A stretch of DNA of 22,930 bases from Cymbomonas tetramitiformis (taxonomy: Eukaryota; Chlorophyta; Pyramimonadophyceae; Pyramimonadales; Pyramimonadaceae): NCBI GenBank assembly GCA_001247695.2, contig LGRX02012779.1, positions 1 through 22,930 of the forward strand, read 5' to 3'. A program made the translations under genes and the position numbers. A model generated the notes under the pieces. That model made no database searches. It worked only from the letters and a program-made list of their open reading frames with translations, and was not told where the DNA came from. This document shows positions 10,201-16,638 of the stretch, one piece after another; position 1 is the stretch's first letter; each line of letters starts with the position of its first letter.

Positions 10201-10730
10201 CAAAGAGGTGATTAGGTACAACTGAAAAGAACAAATGAATTCGAAAGGCAGAATTAGAAAAGATAGGCAGAAGATAAATAAGGCCTGAATTAGAAGGAGA
10301 AGGAAAACGAAGGGAAGAATGAGAGAAAATACTGACCATTTCTCAGGGGCTCTACATTCCTCTTCGCCATAGTGTGAGCGAAGTCCACGAACGGACAGCA
10401 TCCCAGAGCCTGTGTATTAGCGACCACGAGTGCAAAAGGTTCGTAATCCTTGTCCACTTTTATCGTCATCATGCCATGAATCACAAGCATCGACTCGCCG
10501 ACAAGACTGTCATTGGGCCTTGGAGTCTTGAGGAGTGGGTACTTGTAAGCTTTTGGGATGATGCTTATGCTCCACCATCCCAGACCATATTCACCGCATT
10601 GTTTCTCGAAATACATATCTGCAAGGATTGGAACCCTGTAGACGTCATTATCAACAAGCTTCCGGGCAAAGGAATGCCCTTCCGAATCCTCATCCCCTTC
10701 GGAAGAACTCATAACCCTGCATGTCACCAT
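4287..10730 (-). CDS. 13-exon ParB-like / N4-N6 DNA methyltransferase protein
   Basis: Exons (high to low): 10730-10337, 10221-9611, 9510-9135, 9057-8968, 8846-8282, 8177-7902, 7832-7676, 7646-7241, 7133-6322, 6215-5981, 5907-5404, 5310-4905, 4821-4287. All introns are GT-AG and all junctions keep frame; the sum is 5,367 nt, 1,788 residues plus TAA. Domains: residues 1-460 unrecognised; about 490-680 Pro/Ala/Gly-rich with seven 27-bp repeats; about 695-785 ParB-like; 800-1300 unrecognised helical region with a basic KPKRKR signal; about 1355-1615 methyltransferase; 1620-1788 Lys/Glu/Ala coiled coil ending in a basic KRRKR. The expected role is DNA modification guided by the extra domains (inference). 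Uncertain points: the start could be ATG 10712; intron 7 is 29 bp as drawn or 56 bp (7620-7675); intron 5 has an alternative donor; the far N-terminal exons could belong to a separate gene. The gene is divergent from the GIY-YIG-like gene, with overlapping ATGs. Confidence 0.65.
4389..4586 (-). repeat. 33-bp minisatellite coding the K/E/A coiled coil
   Basis: About six 33-bp units within the last exon of the methyltransferase gene, encoding 11-residue repeats of the form (T/A)EKAA(R/Q/K)KEKAE. The composition and spacing predict a long charged helix. The units are nearly identical at DNA level, so copy number probably varies between alleles. Confidence 0.85.
4821..5907 (-). other. Methyltransferase domain (beta order, motif IV then motif I)
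   Basis: In exon 11, FTGFIMDCEYA (residues about 1362-1371) sits where bacterial N4/N6 methyltransferases have motif IV; it is followed by a WVGGCFCGFQ strand, MFWVKP, and a NYTNRMECFVLCYYV stretch, matching the usual W.K and E-rich motifs. In exon 12, KHQKPLKLIHDLI precedes ILDACCGSGTTSVAANLLG (about 1585-1603), the S-adenosylmethionine-binding motif I, then SVAFDR as motif II. This order is that of the beta class. The SAM-binding half looks intact, while motif IV reads DCEY rather than (D/N/S)PP(Y/W/F), so catalysis is uncertain. An N4/N6 methylase domain of bacterial or phage type is the best reading. Confidence 0.8.
7676..8177 (-). other. ParB-like domain (exons 6-7)
   Basis: Exon 6 has an IPILYIDD strand, RPLDEHHAQAIAEMM (ParB-type R-L---H---IA) and a SPALIAVQ strand. 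Across the exon 6/7 junction comes GRYRFTCFGHQHLLEAKRR, matching the ParB pattern in which a strand leads into G-H-R--A. ParB-like domains fused to or next to N4/N6 methyltransferases are known from phage and prophage proteins, which supports this reading of a diverged sequence. The usual GxHR arginine is replaced (GHQH), so nuclease or CTPase activity cannot be assumed. Confidence 0.5.
8455..8643 (-). repeat. 27-bp coding minisatellite (Ala/Pro/Gly/Ser linker)
   Basis: Seven units of 27 bp in exon 5 of the methyltransferase gene, encoding nine-residue repeats such as ASPAAGPSG and ANPAAGPSG. It is a flexible, probably disordered linker between the N-terminal half and the ParB-like domain. 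Confidence 0.9.
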
Positions 10731-10731
10731 G
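10728..10731. promoter_or_regulatory. Overlapping divergent start codons
   Basis: CATG at 10728-10731 contains a plus-strand ATG (10729, context CACCATGC) and a minus-strand ATG (10730). If both are used, each promoter must lie inside the other gene's first exon, or one or both genes have unseen upstream exons. The minus gene also has an in-frame ATG at 10712. Confidence 0.5.
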
Positions 10732-11598
10732 CACAAAACACAGATTAAGAAACGTATCTACATCGGAGCACAAAAAAATACCATTGGAAGACGAGCTCGA
10801 GATCATCTTGCGCAATACATTCTGGGAGAAACTGACGACCCGGACTACGATGTGAGCTACAGCAAGATGAAGAAAGGGAGCATGGCTGTGTTGATTGCTC
10901 CCGAATCCGAGAAGACTGCCCGGACGGAATACCCGTTTCGTATCGCTCTGGGAAGGAGCCGAGGATGGTCGAGATATCTGTACCTTTGTGAGGTACAAGA
11001 GCAGCTGCTAAATGAGAAAGGTGAGAAATGTTTGTTGATGTGATTGCGCGCGCAACCTGCTTTTAACATCACAACGTTTATGTCAATCTAATATCTCTTT
11101 TATCTTCTTTCTGGTGCAGGAGAAAAATGTTTGCGGTGGTTGACTTGTGGTACATTTAAGCTCACGAGCGCCTCCCAAAAGGAGGCCCAGAATGCAGACT
11201 CCCGGCTTTCGAAGGAGAAGGCATCGAAACCTGAAAGTTTCCGGCTGCATCAACGTACCAAGCGGGTGGCGCCGTATACACCAAGCGAAGTATTAGTAGC
11301 ATGGGACTGGGACACGGAAGAGGAGCGCCGAAAGATCAATGCAAGCACACAGCGATGGATCCCGGGTGAGCAATATGACTTGTGGGTCAAACGAGTCATC
11401 GCCAGCGACATGTCAAAGAGCTTTGAGCCGCCCGAGCATAGAACACCCAAACTCTTACTGCGCGACGCAATCATGCCATTAGAGGATAAAGAGGATAAAG
11501 AGGATAAAGAGAACGCGGAGGCTGAAGAGGGTGAGAGTTCGGACGAGGAAGCCTCTTTGTCGTCCTTGTCCGATGATGACGACCAGATGTGTGAATAA
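10729..11598 (+). CDS. GIY-YIG-like nuclease gene, two exons
   Basis: Exon 1 10729-11020, a 99-bp GT-AG intron (11021-11119), exon 2 11120-11598; the spliced frame is 256 codons plus TAA. Near the N terminus RIYIGAQKNTIGRRARDHL fits the second half of a GIY-YIG domain (YIG, arginine about eight residues later, then histidine), as in Slx1- and UvrC-type nucleases. A possible catalytic Glu is in RTEYPF (about residue 67), after an AVLI strand. The first GIY strand is not visible; the frame is open upstream to 10644 without an ATG, so either an upstream exon exists or the domain is shortened. The middle is unrecognised, and the C-terminal 45 residues are acidic with three EDK repeats. The start codon overlaps that of the divergent methyltransferase gene by 2 bp. 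Expected role: a DNA-cleaving partner (inference). Confidence 0.55.
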
Positions 11599-11750
11599 CT
11601 CGATCAGTCCGATGAACTTGTATATAGAAGTTGTAAAACAATAGTATATATTGTAATATCTAATGTTGAACTATCGTGGTATTACCACGTTTGATTTCCT
11701 TGCACTCATTTTACCTAGTTCATTTTCCTTGCACTCAGATTGTTCGGACG

Positions 11751-11767
11751 CCCAAGGAATCCTTGGG
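11751..11767. repeat. 17-bp perfect inverted repeat
   Basis: CCCAAGGA-A-TCCTTGGG lies about 50 bp upstream of the TATA box of the 11898 gene; it could be a dimeric factor site (inference). Confidence 0.45.
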
Positions 11768-11814
11768 AACGCGTATCACATGGATGGAACAAACACCACA
11801 TGTCTGCATGGTCA

Positions 11815-11855
11815 TATAAAAATTGCTTTCACGGCATCCCTGTTCATTTTTTGCT
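11815..11855 (+). promoter_or_regulatory. TATA box and initiator of the 11898 gene
   Basis: TATAAA at 11815-11820 and TCATTTTTTGC from 11844, 29 bp apart, followed by the shared leader GCTTACGCTCACCATC and CCACCTCCTACCA just before the ATG. Confidence 0.7.
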
Positions 11856-11897
11856 TACGCTCACCATCCACCCACCTCCTACCAACATTCCAAGAAC

Positions 11898-12209
11898 ATG
11901 GACGCTCAGCGAATCAACCTGACGGTCGATCCGAAACATGTTTTGTTTTTTATTGTTCTGCCCTTCATCCGTGCGAGGTACGATAGGAGAAGGCAAGCGC
12001 AAAGGGATTCAGTTGCTAGAATGAGAAACGGCGAATGCCCAGAGTGTATGAGGAAGTATTTTGACCTTTGGGAGGACAAGAATCGATGGAACGATTTATG
12101 GCATAAACATTTTCATGAGAGGCACGACCCCGTGTGGCGTCGAGCCTTGGAGTTAGAACCAATCCGTCCCCGTTTTCGTCTGACACGCCTTGGCCGCCAT
12201 CTGTTATAA
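11898..12209 (+). CDS. Small Cys-rich protein, tandem copy A
   Basis: 103 codons from the ATG after the shared leader. The N terminus carries the motif VLF-IVLPFIRAR--RRR also seen in its neighbour and, in variant form, at the start of the 13215 and 14444 proteins. It then has NGECPECMRKY (a Cys-x-x-Cys knuckle), a W-KHF-ERHDPVWRRALELEPIRP stretch with His residues that could complete a zinc site, and a basic end. Compared with copy B (12489-12827) it has about nine extra residues after CMRKY and stops earlier. No known family is recognised. The small basic zinc-binding character suggests nucleic-acid or protein binding (inference). Confidence 0.75.
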   Translation: MDAQRINLTVDPKHVLFFIVLPFIRARYDRRRQAQRDSVARMRNGECPECMRKYFDLWEDKNRWNDLWHKHFHERHDPVWRRALELEPIRPRFRLTRLGRHLL

Positions 12210-12248
12210 CTGCAGAGTCACCCGAATTTTCACCCCGACAATCTCGAT

Positions 12249-12376
12249 TGATGACCAGGTATATGTTTCTTTGTTTCTTTGTTTCTTTCTTTCTTGAGCA
12301 GGATTGCCTTGCTATCATCCTAGCCACAAATTCTTATCCACCTGTGAATTCTGTGTGCCCGCAGATGATGACACCA
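12249..12376 (+). repeat. 3' flank of tandem copy A (first copy of duplicated tail)
   Basis: Starts GATGACCAGGTATATG, contains an expanded CTTT run (12268-12297), and ends TGTGCCCGCAGATGATGACACCA. The same tail follows copy B at 12826-12930 with a shorter CTTT run. It resembles an intron (AG|GTATATG ... CCCGCAG|ATG) in a 3' UTR or a split promoter; not resolved. Confidence 0.7.
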
Positions 12377-12404
12377 TAGAAGCCAGTAAAGATGGATGGC
12401 CAGG

Positions 12405-12445
12405 TATGTGTTTCGGCGTGTTATGCATCCCTATTCATTTTTTGC
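12405..12445 (+). promoter_or_regulatory. Degenerate TATA and initiator of the 12489 gene
   Basis: AGGTATGTG at 12402-12410 stands in the place of the TATA box, exactly 30 bp before TCATTTTTTGC (12435), followed by GCTTACGCTCTCCATCC and CCACCTCCTACCA. Confidence 0.5.
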
Positions 12446-12488
12446 TTACGCTCTCCATCCACCCACCTCCTACCAACATTTCAAGAAC

Positions 12489-12827
12489 ATGGACGCACAG
12501 CGAATGAAACTGACGGTTGATCCGAAACGTGTATTGTTTGATATTGTTCTGCCTTTCATCCGTGCGAGGCACGATAGGAGAAGGCAAGCACATAGCGATG
12601 CAATTGCTAGAATCAAAAACGGCGAATGCCCAGAGTGTATGAGGAAGTATAACAGGCCTATGTGGCATAAACATTTTGATGAGAGGCACGACCCCGTGTG
12701 GCGTCGAGCCTTGGAGTTAGAACCAATCCGTCCTTGGTTTCGTCTGACACGCTTTGGTCGCCATATGTTAAGCACGCTTTGGCCGCCATATCCTAAGCAT
12801 ATGCTCGATTATCTCGATCTCGAATGA
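12489..12827 (+). CDS. Small Cys-rich protein, tandem copy B
   Basis: 112 codons. It matches copy A closely through MDAQR, VLF-IVLPFIRAR, NGECPECMRKY and ERHDPVWRRALELEPIRP, then has a longer C terminus ending in YLDLE. Both frames remain open despite substitutions and a length change, so both copies look functional or recently so. The stop codon lies a few bases before the duplicated tail (GATGGCCAGGTATATG). Same unknown role as copy A. Confidence 0.75.
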   Translation: MDAQRMKLTVDPKRVLFDIVLPFIRARHDRRRQAHSDAIARIKNGECPECMRKYNRPMWHKHFDERHDPVWRRALELEPIRPWFRLTRFGRHMLSTLWPPYPKHMLDYLDLE

Positions 12828-12930
12828 TGGCCAGGTATATGTCTTTCTTGAGCAGGATTGCCTTGCTATCATCCTGGCCACAAATTCTTATCCACCTGTG
12901 AATTCTGTGTGCCCGCAGATGATGACACCA
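12826..12930 (+). repeat. 3' flank of tandem copy B (second copy of duplicated tail)
   Basis: Near-identical to 12249-12376 except for the shorter CTTT run and a few substitutions. It shows that the duplicated block is about 555-590 bp and includes promoter, gene and tail. Confidence 0.8.
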
Positions 12931-13125
12931 AGCTCCTCGCACACACATCGCGGTGCATTGGCTACTTTGAAGAGGCACACGTAGAATAATAACAATAAGA
13001 ATAACACATAGACTTCGATATGCAACGAGGTTGTGTCATTGTGAGATGACCTTTTGACAATAGTAGGGTGAGATTTGTACTTTTTATGTAACATGTCTTA
13101 CGTTGGTTTGTAAAATGTCACGCAT
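12931..13125. other. Intergenic AT-rich stretch
   Basis: Between the duplicated tail of copy B and the promoter of the next gene; nothing is recognised. Confidence 0.4.
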
Positions 13126-13166
13126 TATAAAGCCTGCCTATATCTTCATCAGCATTCATTTCTCGC
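13126..13166 (+). promoter_or_regulatory. TATA box and initiator of the 13215 gene
   Basis: TATAAAG at 13126 and TCATTTCTCGC at 13156, exactly 30 bp apart, then CTTTCGCTCACGATAG and CCACCTCCTACCAGTGAGCGAC before the ATG. Confidence 0.75.
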
Positions 13167-13214
13167 TTTCGCTCACGATAGACCCCACCTCCTACCAGTG
13201 AGCGACACACCCAG

Positions 13215-13811
13215 ATGCCAGACTACTACATTGTCCTTTTCGGTTTTGTGCTTCCCGCCATCCGGGAAAGACGCCGTTCCCGCGAGGAATGCTTTTTGCA
13301 CGCATGGGTAGAAGAACGATTTCTGTGGGCCCTTGAAACACGAGTACGCATTACATGCCCCGATATCACTGGCACATTTACCTCAGAAATCATTGTGTTT
13401 CCTGTGACACTTGCGCGGTTTTTTTTTCATCCTCGGAGAATTGTGAACGACGACGTCGGCGGCTTGAGAGTCAATGAGGCGTCCTACTTTAATCGGACTA
13501 GCTGGATTTCCGGTATGAATTTGTATCGCAGTTTTAACGAACTCCACCGACGGTGGTTATATGATCACCATTGGGCCTGGTGCAACGGTTGGTTTCGCAA
13601 CCTCCTTGACTACGACGCTGATGGTAACGAATTCGTCTATGATCGTGAATACGACCGGCCCTGTTGCGCTGATTGCGGAAGGTCAGATTCACTTGTTATG
13701 CGAGTGACTTACCCACATCGATACATATGTGTCGACCGCGCGAGTTGCGAGTTCTGGCAGGATACCGACGATACCGAAATCCCAGAGTTGCTGTCCTCCG
13801 ACTCCGACTAA
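13215..13811 (+). CDS. Small Cys-rich protein, WVEERFLWALE family
   Basis: 198 codons. Starts MPDYYIVLFGFVLPAIRERRRSR, a variant of the VLP-IR motif of the 11898 and 12489 proteins, then HAWVEERFLWALE. The middle has a VTLA-FF stretch and RRWLYDHHWAWCNGWF. Near the C terminus is a CADCGR Cys-x-x-Cys followed by YICVDRASCEFW, giving a likely four-Cys zinc ribbon, and the tail is acidic (SSDSD). The diverged minus-strand paralog at 14444-15046 has nearly the same length, and two broken copies lie nearby. No known family. The TAA is followed within 5 bp by the promoter TATA of the next (broken) copy. Confidence 0.8.
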   Translation: MPDYYIVLFGFVLPAIRERRRSREECFLHAWVEERFLWALETRVRITCPDITGTFTSEIIVFPVTLARFFFHPRRIVNDDVGGLRVNEASYFNRTSWISGMNLYRSFNELHRRWLYDHHWAWCNGWFRNLLDYDADGNEFVYDREYDRPCCADCGRSDSLVMRVTYPHRYICVDRASCEFWQDTDDTEIPELLSSDSD

Positions 13812-14300
13812 GGTATACATAAAGCTCAATACCTCTTACACAGCCTTCATTTCTTGCTTTCGCTCACCATCGTGCCACCCCGGCCACCTCCTACCATTCT
13901 GAGAGCCACCCGTCTGATGACAGCCCACCGCCACTTTCTCCTTTTCAGATGCGGCACAGAGGTCACCTATAGAAGTGTAGCTAGCATTACGAAGCACAAT
14001 CGAGGTCTTACTGACAACACCTTCGACTAGACGTGACGAATTACAATCGCTGACCGTCTACACGGATGTGCCCGACAAGTGCGAAATCTATATAATATGG
14101 GACCTAAGTTTCCGTGTCGTTGCAAGCGATCATGGCCTGGTGCAACGGCTGATTTCGCAATCAAGTTACCTATGATGAAGATGACAATATATTTTATGCT
14201 CGCTTATACACCTGGGCTTGTTGCCATGATTGCGGTTCTCAAAGCACAGTTCTTGAATAATGTAATAATGTAATAATGTAATCATGTAACATACAATGAT
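13812..14300 (+). pseudogene. Decayed copy of the 13215 gene with its promoter
   Basis: 13814-13900 repeats the promoter cassette (TATACATAAAG, TCATTTCTTGC, CTTTCGCTCACCATCGTG, CCACCTCCTACCA). Around 14131-14240 the DNA matches the WAWCNGWF to CADCG part of the 13215 gene (GGCCTGGTGCAACGG, TTTCGCAA, later TGCCATGATTGCGG), but with stops, frame changes and missing middle sequence. No open frame of useful length remains. Confidence 0.65.
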
Positions 14301-14443
14301 TATAAAAAATGTGAAGATCGGGGTTCTTATACCATTGCTTGTACCATACACGTGACTTATGATATTTTTGTTGCCCGCATCGAGAAGAATTGTTTTCTAG
14401 AATAGATGGGTGGTGGCTAAAGCCACCGATTGAGATTCGACCA
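14301..14443. other. Junction before the inverted paralog
   Basis: Short AT-rich non-coding stretch next to a TAATAATGTAATAATG microduplication at about 14258-14285; nothing else is recognised. Confidence 0.4.
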
Positions 14444-15046
14444 TCAATTCAAATCAAGACGAGTCATCCGCCGACAGTCGACAAGGTCAGTGCAGATGTA
14501 CCCGTCGCCAATACGGGTAAGATCCATATCAACGCGTCGGCATCGACTGCAGGCAGGCCTCATAATAGACAACTCGTACCGCGACGGGTAGATCCATTGA
14601 GGATCTGCATGCTCGTTGTAAAAGCCGTTGTACCAGGCCCAATGATATTCACGAAGCCATCGTTTTTTGAAGTCGTCGAAATCGATGTAGTCTAGCCGGA
14701 ATCTGAAGTTGTTTGACATGCCAGGTCCTTGCCAATGGAACCCTTCATCGTCGTAATATGGGGCTTCAAAGTTGGAGGTAGGGAATATCTGCAAGAAATT
14801 TCCCCAATCACGAACATCCCCCCAATCGACTTCGAGCAGATCACGTAATTCATAGAAATAGTGAGCCAAAGTTACAGGCATCAAAACATCACCAAACATG
14901 CCCGAAAACGTCAAAACTTGTTCTTCCAACGCCCACAAAAAACGTTCTTCGACCCATGCCTGCACAAAGTATTCCTCACGCAATTGACGCATTTTCCGAA
15001 TGTAAGGAAGAACAATCCCAATCAGGACGTAATGGGTATCCGCCAT
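14444..15046 (-). CDS. Small Cys-rich protein, inverted paralog of 13215
   Basis: 200 codons from the ATG of MADTHYVLIGIVLPYIRK. It shares with the 13215 protein the VLP-IR start, QAWVEERFLWALE, VTLA-(Y/F)F, RWL-(E/D)(Y/H)HWAW-NG(F/W), and a C-terminal CSRCRR ... YICTDLVDC cluster, a likely zinc ribbon. The frame continues upstream without the family similarity, so the start is placed at MADTHY. It is read on the opposite strand from its relatives and is flanked by broken copies in plus orientation, so it was inverted or inserted there. TTCATCTTTGC just before the ATG resembles the initiator, but no TATA is evident. Confidence 0.75.
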   Translation of the reverse strand: MADTHYVLIGIVLPYIRKMRQLREEYFVQAWVEERFLWALEEQVLTFSGMFGDVLMPVTLAHYFYELRDLLEVDWGDVRDWGNFLQIFPTSNFEAPYYDDEGFHWQGPGMSNNFRFRLDYIDFDDFKKRWLREYHWAWYNGFYNEHADPQWIYPSRYELSIMRPACSRCRRVDMDLTRIGDGYICTDLVDCRRMTRLDLN

Positions 15047-15245
15047 TCTTGATAATGCAAAGATGAAGCGGTGTGTCTTCCAGGAAGAAATGGAAAATGA
15101 TCCTCCTAAAGGCCTCAAGCGATTTAAAGATTGCCAAGGAGGGCTTGGGCCTCTCAAGGTGAATGCCGCAAACCAATAGGATGAAATCAACAATCATAAG
15201 ATTGGCCAAGATAAGATTGGCGCGGACAAATGTAGGCCAAAGATT

Positions 15246-15308
15246 GGTTGCGAGTTCTGGCAGGATACCGAAGTCCCACAGTTGCTGTCCGACTCCGACT
15301 CCGACTAA
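15246..15308 (+). pseudogene. Remnant 3' end of a 13215-type gene
   Basis: The last 20 codons (CEFWQDTE ... SDSDSD and TAA) match the end of the 13215 protein, but nothing upstream aligns in frame. The promoter of the 15423 gene follows 2 bp after the TAA, the same gene-end-to-promoter spacing as at 13811, which shows block-wise duplication. Confidence 0.75.
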
Positions 15309-15310
15309 GG

Positions 15311-15389
15311 TATAAAAGCTCAATTCATCTTACTTAGCCTTCATTTGCTGCTTACGCTCACCATCGTGCCACCCCTGCCACCTCCTACC
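15311..15389 (+). promoter_or_regulatory. TATA box, initiator and leader of the 15423 gene
   Basis: TATAAAA at 15311 and TCATTTGCTGC at 15341 (30 bp), then CTTACGCTCACCATCGTG and CCACCTCCTACCAGAG. This is the cleanest example of the shared cassette. Confidence 0.8.
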
Positions 15390-15422
15390 AGAGAGTGAGC
15401 GACGCGCCTCTACAAACTCGTG

Positions 15423-15833
15423 ATGCCTTCAGTGTTAAGGTTTGGTGTGCATCGGAATCGTGCCAGTATCGATGTAGATGCCATTAATCGCCATGAGATG
15501 GAGCACCGACCATGCCCCGAATGCAATTTGCACCAGTGGACTTTGAGAACGATGGCAAACCGCCCTTTCCGCCGCCCGCCGATGCCTCACAGGCATGATC
15601 TGATAATGGCTATGTGGCGCTTTACCCGACGAACTCGGTTTTATCTGTTTTTTGAATTGGTAGAGCCGGAACGCTATCCCGATCGCGCTGAATATGCATG
15701 GGGTGAAGCGTGGATGACTCCGCGATTAATGGTTATTCCAGTCGACGTTGTACGCCTATTGGTCTGGTGTTACCAGAATGACGAAACGACACCTTTCGAC
15801 GAGTACTGTATCAGTTGCGATTGCCTTAGTTGA
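15423..15833 (+). CDS. Small Cys-rich protein, paralog of the 1944-2354 gene
   Basis: 136 codons, starting MPSVLRFGV. It has CPECN near residue 35, a THR-rich basic middle with TRRTRFYLFFEL, EPERYPD, WMTPRLMVIPVDV, and ends YCISCDCLS. Equal length and the same order of motifs as the minus-strand gene in the left arm show divergence under constraint. A probable zinc-binding fold joins the N- and C-terminal Cys pairs (inference). The function is unknown. The preceding words CAAACTCGT(G/C)ATG are shared with the next gene. Confidence 0.8.
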   Translation: MPSVLRFGVHRNRASIDVDAINRHEMEHRPCPECNLHQWTLRTMANRPFRRPPMPHRHDLIMAMWRFTRRTRFYLFFELVEPERYPDRAEYAWGEAWMTPRLMVIPVDVVRLLVWCYQNDETTPFDEYCISCDCLS

Positions 15834-15838
15834 TCAGG

Positions 15839-15899
15839 TATACAAGCTCAATACCTCTTACTTAGCCTTCATTTGCTGCTTACGCTCACCATCGTGCCA
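15839..15899 (+). promoter_or_regulatory. TATA box, initiator and leader of the 15952 gene
   Basis: TATACAAG at 15839, TCATTTGCTGC at 15869 (30 bp), CTTACGCTCACCATCGTG. It begins 5 bp after the stop of the 15423 gene. Confidence 0.75.
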
Positions 15900-15951
15900 C
15901 CCCAGCTTGACACTAACAACTAACAACTGACCCCGCTCAGGCAAACTCGTC

Positions 15952-16134
15952 ATGAAATGCGATTATTGTGACCTTCCTGCAAACGTTCGCATATGGTTTA
16001 ATGCTGGTTCGCATCTTGTTGCGATAAATGAGCATACCGAACATTTCGCGTGTATGCGTTGTTCTTACGAAATATTCATGTGCCAGGAAGCAATGGACGA
16101 CGAAGACGGAGTATACTGGGAGCTGATAGATTAG
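15952..16134 (+). CDS. Tiny four-Cys zinc-ribbon-like protein
   Basis: 60 codons: CDYC at residues 3-6 and CMRC about 30 residues later, with His residues between, then an acidic end (MDDEDG). The spacing is that of a small treble-clef or zinc-ribbon protein. It has the shared promoter and the CAAACTCGTCATG context. The DNA between leader and ATG ends CCCCGCTCAGGCAAAC, which could be a 3' splice site of a leader intron. Confidence 0.6.
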   Translation: MKCDYCDLPANVRIWFNAGSHLVAINEHTEHFACMRCSYEIFMCQEAMDDEDGVYWELID

Positions 16135-16638
16135 TAGACCATTACTTTCCGGCGTCTGAAAGGCGTGGAATGAACTAATTCGAGATCGCTTGCCAACTTA
16201 CGTACTTTGCAATGTAATAGTAACGCTATGATATGTTGTACGACCAGCTGACTTTGTTATGGCTTTTGCGACATATATATATTGTAACACTACTAACACT
16301 AGCAAACATTCTACTTGTAATTAAACGAATATACACCGTTCATGCAACAATACCCGTGTGATGATAGTTGTATAGCCGCGTTTTTGACGCGGGGCTTGTG
16401 TTTATGAACACACCCAATCCAAAAAAGATATCTCTCTCCGTTGATTGCTCGATGATCACTCGAACCACAATGGCAAACCGCATAATGAAGGCATACCGTA
16501 CCGCATAAACGCATATCGTAACCTACGTGGCTGCCACGTGTCTGCATTACACTGCGCGTTATGATGACGTGGCAGGTCACCCGTCGTCTATAAACCGAGA
16601 ATAGTAACAGAAAAACACCGTCTAAAAACATGCATAGT
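16135..16638. other. Right subterminal non-coding region
   Basis: No convincing gene. It holds an inverted repeat CCGCG-TTTTTGA-CGCGG (about 16377-16393), the word GATGACGTGGCA at 16563-16574 (inverted counterpart of the left TGCCACGTCATC, each 82-90 bp from its end), and CGTCGTCTATAAAC and CGTCTAAAAAC words like those of the left end but in the same orientation. Confidence 0.6.

Larger units (their letters stand above)
11599..11897. other. Intergenic and promoter region of the first right-arm gene
   Basis: Holds an AT-rich 3' flank, a duplicated word TTCCTTGCACTCA (about 11696 and 11726), a perfect 17-bp inverted repeat CCCAAGGAATCCTTGGG (11751-11767), and the promoter at 11815-11890. Confidence 0.5.
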
